From: Trileptium ribeirensis
Taxonomy: Eukaryota; Nematoda; Enoplea; Enoplida; Thoracostomopsidae
Assembly: GCA_030248225.1 (NCBI GenBank)
Contig: JASANE010000768.1
Coordinates: 44,524-108,523, forward strand
DNA: 64,000 nt
Direction: 5' to 3'
Shown: one piece after another, positions 58,628 through 64,000 of the stretch
Numbering within the stretch: the stretch's first letter is position 1
Layout of the letters: the number at the start of each line of letters is the position of its first letter
Translations under genes and position numbers: made by a program
The notes under the pieces: generated by a model
The model's input: only the letters and a program-made list of their open reading frames with translations
Told to the model about the DNA's origin: nothing
Database searches by the model: none

Positions 58628-59400
58628 AACCTTTTGACGCGATACATGTTTCCGATTTGGCAATGAGTGCACCGACAATATTTTCAGCGAATTGTCGTCG
58701 CCATTGAAATTCAATAAGGGTTCGCTGGAATAGGCTATGAGGAACGCCTTGGCGTAGCCGAATGAAGGTTTTCAAATTTCCCCAGAAACCACCAATGTTT
58801 TGGGTAAGCGCGTCGGGATTAAGGAATTGGCTTTATGGTGGTTGACCGCGGCGTGAGTATATTGCTGGGGGCTAGGTAGCGGCGCAGTCCTTGGATGTAG
58901 GTCTGGAAGCTGTCGGTGATGATGCTGGTTCCCGGTCGGATATGTTGAAATATTAGAGGCATGATTGTGTTGATGGTGCGATTGGGGTCGTGGAAAAGTA
59001 GACGCTTGCCGGTTTGTCGTTCAATCATGCCCACCACCCAACCATGCTGACGACGTGGCATGCCGCGGTTGTATTTTTGTCAAAAACTTCAACTTGTCAA
59101 CTTCTACGTCGATCCGGGGCCGCCCAACATGCTGTTTTGCCAATGATCATGGTCGTAAGCCACAGCGATATCCCTACAGTAGTTGTACCAGTTCGTAATG
59201 GTATCTGTGGCGACCCCTTTTTGCAAACGAATGAAATTTGACGGCAAGTCGTTGATGTATCCGAAAATGATCACCAGTATCATTTCCATTGTGATCCGGT
59301 AACCGGCAAAAAATGAGCCGCTTCAAATAGATAATTTGGCTCGGCAATTTTTACAGCGCCATTTGTGCTTGGCGCGCGAGGTCATTACGCACAGCCAAAT
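58628..59400 (-). pseudogene. Merlin (IS1595/ISXO2-like) DDE transposase, inactivated
   Basis: On the minus strand, fragments in shifting frames follow the family order. They are a zinc-ribbon piece (WRCKNCRAKLSI), a stop at about 59323, SGSFFAG, a helical segment ending TITNWYNYCRD, LGGPGST, then VEVDKLKF in another frame (first catalytic Asp kept). Next come KYNRG, QHGWVVGMIERQTGK and SIITDSFQTY (second Asp kept). In a third frame, NPDALTQNIGGFWGNLKTFIR and LIEFQWRRQF follow, ending at a stop at 58628-58630. In the family the third catalytic residue is Glu in a 'IEGFWS' motif; here it is Gly (NIGGFWGN). Several frameshifts and stops show an old relic. Merlin is a cut-and-paste DNA transposon superfamily of animals. 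Its TIRs were not located. Confidence 0.8.
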
Positions 59401-60688
59401 ACATCGCGTCGCCACATGTACATTGTTGGTTGTTAGCGATAAGTCTCTATTGGGCAAGCAGAACAATAGTATCGTCATGTACTTGTTCTACGCACCAGTT
59501 GGTTATAGGTCATGCGCAAATTGTTAATATCAGGTTCAGGAAGTATAGTATTGGGGGCGAAATGTTAAATCTAGTATTGTGAGGTCTGCCACGTGCTGCC
59601 ATAGCTTAATATTATACTGTAAAATATAAAAAAATGGAAATTAAATCGTCAATCGATCAATCGAGCGTTCCCAAAGGGTTACTTCCGAAGTGGTTAACTC
59701 TTCTTGTGGATAACTTCAGAGGGAGGCCAGATATATCGATATAAATGGTACAATTGAGTTTGTCCTGTTCGATCTTGGTGCATCATGTCTATTTTGCAAA
59801 AAAAATTTTTTCAAAATTTTCAGGTGACATTTCACAGGTGGGACTATTGGGAAAAACAGAAAAAATGAATTTTTTTTGGACAATGGTCGTAATGAACGCA
59901 GCTCGTCGAGCTTAGTCGATTGGTACCAATTTCAGCGGCGTGCGACGCTTGCTGATTCCCCCCGCGCAGCCCAAACAGCGCCAAATTTCAAATGTCGATG
60001 TTTCGATGGGTCTCTTTTATCAGTCAGAAATACCCTAATTTACCCCAGAATGGCGACATTTCGCCTTCAGCTCCTGTTTGAAACCCTTAAATTAATTTTG
60101 GTTGGGCAAATTGTTTGTTATTTGGGTAACAGATGCCTGGTCCGGGAAGGTCAAATTTATTTTTTGGACATCCTAACTATAATTTTGGCTCTTCTAGCTC
60201 CAAAATACCTTTAAACATCCCCATAATGACCAAATTTTGTTAGCAACTCCCGTTTGAAGCCTTAGATTAATTGTGACTGAGCAATGTGTCGTTTTCATGA
60301 CCGATACATTAATAAAGGACCACGGTAAAAAGCCTTTGTGTTAGTACAAGAACACATCACTGTTTGCTATTTCCCAACTAAACCCGAATAAAGAAAAAGA
60401 GCCGCTATTTTCCGTAAAATAAAGGGCCAAGAAACGATTTTGAGTGGCAGATACTAGGTCGGAGAAGGGCAAGTTTATTTTTTGAACAACCAAACGGGAT
60501 AATACGGGATAAACTTTTGATAGAAAGTCCTAAAGGCTCTGTAAATAAATAAAAGTAGATAAACTTACAAGTCCTTTAAAGCTCTGTAATTGGTTAAGGG
60601 ACTGTGGGCGTTTTTAATTATCATTAGAAGAAGATTTCGCTGGGTCTGGCTTAACTTACTAAGACCTGATAATATCTCTGAGATGCAC
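59401..60688. other. Intergenic DNA with dispersed repeat copies
   Basis: 60056-60210, about 60240-60310 and 60430-60490 repeat parts of 56720-56880 (see that entry). The remainder shows nothing recognised. Confidence 0.45.
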
Positions 60689-61488
60689 CGTTCACAGATA
60701 AATGTGTGCATTCACTGCACATTGTGACGTTTATTATCATATTTACATTATGACATCTATTGTGTCTTACAACTAATCGTTAGATGTTTGAAATTCTAAT
60801 GGATAGTTTTTAGAAACTCTCGCATTTTATAGCTCGCTGCTAGAAACAAAGGCTCTTATACTCAAAAATCTGTTATGGCTAACTCAAAAAAATTTTAGGA
60901 ACTTGCGGCAAGCTGTTAGAGATTCTTGCCTTTTTAGACTATTTTAAAAGATAAAGGGGCCATAAAGCTTTCTGTTGAAGATTTTAACGTCAGACGAAGA
61001 ACCATTAAATATAAATGTGTCTAGTCTAAACTTTCTCAAATTCTAATAAAGCCAATTCTCCGCTTTAATGTTAATACAATTTTAATACATATGGACTGGA
61101 CAGGCATGCAGATTTTTGGTGGTTTTAATATGATAAATGACAGCTGTATAGATGCCCCCTTTATAGCTACTCAGGTGGCATATATAAAATATATAATATT
61201 TATTCTTGAGTAGTAATAGAAGCTCTCATTGCTACAACGATTGTGCGATGAGCTAGCAATTCATACAAATTGTGTAGTAATAATGTGGACTATTGCTACA
61301 AAATCTGCCAATAATTGTAGCAATAAGCTGCATTATTCCTACAAGAATCGTGCATATGACACAACTACTGCACTAAATGCGTAGAAACAATATAAATTAT
61401 TGCTACATGTTTCAAAAACTTTTTGTAGCAATAATCATGTATATCCGTGCTACAACGTGCAGTGAGTGTATACATTTTTCTGTGAACG
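60689..61488. mobile_element. 800-bp TIR element (family member B)
   Basis: The left end CGTTCACAGATAAATGTGTG and the reverse complement of the right end CGTTCACAGAAAAATGTATA continue as matching inverted repeats for about 41 bp, both including CACTGCAC. The outer sequence is the same as that of the 13318-16243 element. The interior has several inverted copies of ATTGCTACAA/TTGTAGCAAT between 61220 and 61440. No ORF is present. TGCA occurs near both edges but does not abut the ends symmetrically, so no target duplication is claimed. Confidence 0.75.
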
Positions 61489-62034
61489 CTGCAATACTTA
61501 GATTGCTTTTGACTGAACTGGCAGTTAGATGGCTTTAACTTTAATCCGCCTTACGAAACGTATCAAATACGATGATTAGATCCGCTAAGTGTTGTTCGAT
61601 AGACGACAAAACCAATATATCATATATATATAACACATCGTTCCCATTCTAAGCCGTTTAGAATAATTGGCATGCGCCTCTGGAAAGCACCAAGTCAGGA
61701 GTTTAGATCAAAGGTAGAAGAATGTATTCATATTACCTATGTACGGTAACGAACGAAGTTTTCTCTTTAGTCTCAGGATCTAATTCTGACTGCAAAAATC
61801 TCCTATTAATATCCAGACATTGACACGAGTTTGCTATTTCGCAAGCAACTTTATATGCTACCTATGCGAGGTATGAATATACATCGCTTTCAGCTACGAC
61901 ATTTAATTTATGAAAATCCACACAGATACGAAGATGCCATCGCTTTTTGTGGCATAAAATATGAGAGAACAACTAGGCGAGTCTTATGGTGTAGAGTCGG
62001 AGACCTGCCTCTGCCATGTTGGGTAATTCCTCCA
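61489..62034. other. Spacer, nothing recognised
   Basis: AT-rich. A short plus-strand open frame overlapping the zinc-knuckle ORF from 61831 has no recognisable motif. Confidence 0.4.
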
Positions 62035-62505
62035 TCAAAGGTTCTCGTGACAGTGTGCCAATTGGTATTGGACCTGTTTAATAGGTTTAGCATTACCCGC
62101 TATTATCCGGTGGCGATGTACTCTACAGCTACCGAAATTAAACGGATGTATATTGAAAATGTCCCGAAATAGGGGAGATTGGCTTCCCCTGCTCATATTA
62201 TCATTCCCGATATACGTACCCATGGTATTTTTTGACTCATACTGCCCGGGTCCACGACGTACTGCACTACACACATAAATAGATACAAAATCTAAATCGC
62301 TTCTCGCATTATCGGCTGCGGGTACTGCGCACACAGAATGTGGACATTCGTGCATGATATGCCCTGGATCTCCGCAACGGTAGCATGTAATAGACAGTGA
62401 TAGCGGGCGCGACGGTAGGGCGGTACGCTCATCTTCTGCAGACGGCTGCGCGAGTGCATATAGTTGATGCGTAGGTGCGACCCTCTTATCGATCACATCG
62501 AACAA
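62035..62505 (-). CDS. Zinc-knuckle protein fragment, probably retroelement Gag nucleocapsid
   Basis: A minus-strand open frame of 156 codons has CYRCGDPGHIMHEC, a perfect CCHC zinc knuckle (Cys-x2-Cys-x4-His-x4-Cys), encoded at about 62344-62385. Such single knuckles with a G-D-x-G-H core are typical of retroelement nucleocapsids, although cellular RNA-binding proteins also have them. The flanks (Ser/Pro/Ala-rich upstream, no protease motif downstream) do not identify the family. It differs from the three other Gag sequences in the window. The true start is unknown; it may be a broken fragment. Confidence 0.5.
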   Translation of the reverse strand: MFDVIDKRVAPTHQLYALAQPSAEDERTALPSRPLSLSITCYRCGDPGHIMHECPHSVCAVPAADNARSDLDFVSIYVCSAVRRGPGQYESKNTMGTYIGNDNMSRGSQSPLFRDIFNIHPFNFGSCRVHRHRIIAGNAKPIKQVQYQLAHCHENL

Positions 62506-64000
62506 CCGATTTATTGTATCATTATGTAGCGAAGCTAGTCCTAATAAGTTTCAACAAGAACCCGTACGATGTATAATGTAGCACTCAGGACCTAGGACTC
62601 AGCTCACCACGCAAGCTTAGTATAAACTTCCAAGAAATATCAAAGACACAGGACCCCCTGAACAAAATCAGTCACGGCTAAGGTAACTAATTCAATCTTG
62701 AACACAGAAGACTAGGACACAAACTCACTAAATCCCTCTTATTATTGCCCCAAGGATATTACTATGGTCAAAAATAAAACAATGATTGAAACGGTGAGAG
62801 CGACCGTGAGGTCTAATAGTACTGCAGGGCAACCACAATTAAAATTTTCACAAATCAAGGAAGGGGATAAGCGTCCTCCCAACAAAAACTCTACCCTATA
62901 ATATAGGAAGGGAATAATTCGTCCTTCCTCACACAATAACTTTTAATACTAGTACAAAATAATTGAAGAGACTACTTACCAGCTGCGGTTTCTTCGGAGA
63001 TTAACTCCCCGACTGAGCCTTTTCACTGGTTTATATACCTGGTCTATTCCAATAAAACCTACATTCCTATAATGCTATATTTCTTCAGCTACAAAATCTT
63101 TAATAAGTTTTGGTAGTCGAGTATACACATTTGATATAATCTTATTATTATTCACTGTGGAAATTTACATGATACTTTAGGTCTGAATTTAAATAACCTT
63201 TAAAACAAAGTTCCAACAGCAATCTTATGCTAAATGTCTGAGGAATCTCTGTTTCAGCATTGGTAAGATCAGCTCTGCTACGATTCACAATGTTTAGACG
63301 TGCATATAATGTATCCTAGCAAATTATGAACAGTGCTGTTGTAAGAAAAACACAAAGTAACATTTACATCATTCAAAGTGGAAATATTTTCAGGAAAGTA
63401 ACTTTAATAATAGTATTTTAATAACCGAGGTTTTAGGACTTATTACGATGTATAATTCATGTTCTTCTTTACTGGTTTGGGATATAAACTCCAACTTTTG
63501 CTCCAGTATAGTTAACACCTCATATCGGCAGTCAGGGTTACCAGCATATATTATACACCAACGGTCCCAGCACGCATACTTCCTAATAGCAAACGATTGC
63601 ACGTAGAAAGATTGGTCCTATTGTTCAATAGTAAATAAAAAAATCCTGAACAGACAATTCCTCTACCCGAGAAAAAGGAAGTAACAAGCTGGTTCACTTA
63701 CATGCCAAAACATACAACGCGTTCCAAACTATTGACACCAGTATACCAGCGGGGACAAAATTCGGCTAGCAGTATACAAAATCTATTCGCAACACGGATG
63801 ACCAGCTAATACTGGCCCAAAAGCAAGTACTCCGCATTACCCCGCAATCGAAATCCAAACTCGTATTCGAATAGCAGAAGTACTGCTTTACATGAATAAT
63901 TTGAACTAATACCATAATAGAAGCAAAATAGGCTTACACGCATGAAAAACACATACTCTTTCCAGTCGATCAGAAGAAAACCATACGAGACACAGTACAA
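62506..64000. other. Window end, no gene recognised
   Basis: Only short open frames. One on the minus strand (62742-62936) ends in a hydrophobic stretch, but nothing around it supports a gene. Confidence 0.4.

Noticed and set aside
62742..62936. Short minus-strand open frame ending in a hydrophobic segment
   Set aside because: Only 64 codons, no family resemblance, and no supporting exon structure.

Overview
This window looks like gene-poor, repeat-dense DNA from a eukaryotic nuclear genome, most likely a nematode. Three observations point there. Degenerate TTAGGC arrays (the nematode telomere hexamer) lie at 57656-58573. A two-exon carbohydrate sulfotransferase resembles the expanded nematode family. 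Splice signals, long introns and layered transposons exclude a prokaryote. The order of nematode cannot be named from sequence alone.

Layout. 1-223 is the 3' end of an SLC17-like (MFS) anion transporter gene; a degenerate paralogue lies at 33660-35019. Between them: a 193-bp satellite (785-1735), a dispersed element with short TIRs (2413-3745), a 43-bp minisatellite with a ~702-bp higher-order period (4121-6003), mostly featureless AT-rich DNA, a TIR element (13318-16243), and a large foldback element (16352-25021). The left arm of the foldback element is split by a young Ty3/Gypsy LTR retrotransposon (16615-21413) with 237-bp LTRs and a 5-bp target duplication. A second, degenerate retroelement (about 27600-30030) keeps gag and an env-like segment but no recognisable pol.

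36298-43632 is a repeat block: a ~250-270-bp direct/inverted repeat, a ~1.44-kb palindrome centred near 38161, a 318-bp satellite interrupted by an insertion, and a microsatellite.

46403-55707 is the best-supported host gene. Two phase-compatible exons of a Golgi-type sulfotransferase are separated by an 8371-bp intron. The intron holds a minisatellite, two copies of the dispersed TIR element, a second palindrome, an antisense truncated Gypsy element and a small TTAGGC-bearing inverted-repeat element. At least one 3' exon was not found.

57656-61488 holds the TTAGGC array split by a Harbinger-like MITE (TAA target duplication), a broken Merlin (IS1595/ISXO2-like) transposase, and a second member of the TIR family seen at 13.3-16.2 kb. 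A zinc-knuckle ORF on the minus strand (62035-62505) is probably another gag remnant.

No operon-like unit, CRISPR array or RNA gene was supported. The main biology is nested transposition, several hairpin-forming element families, and telomere-type repeats recurring inside some of them.
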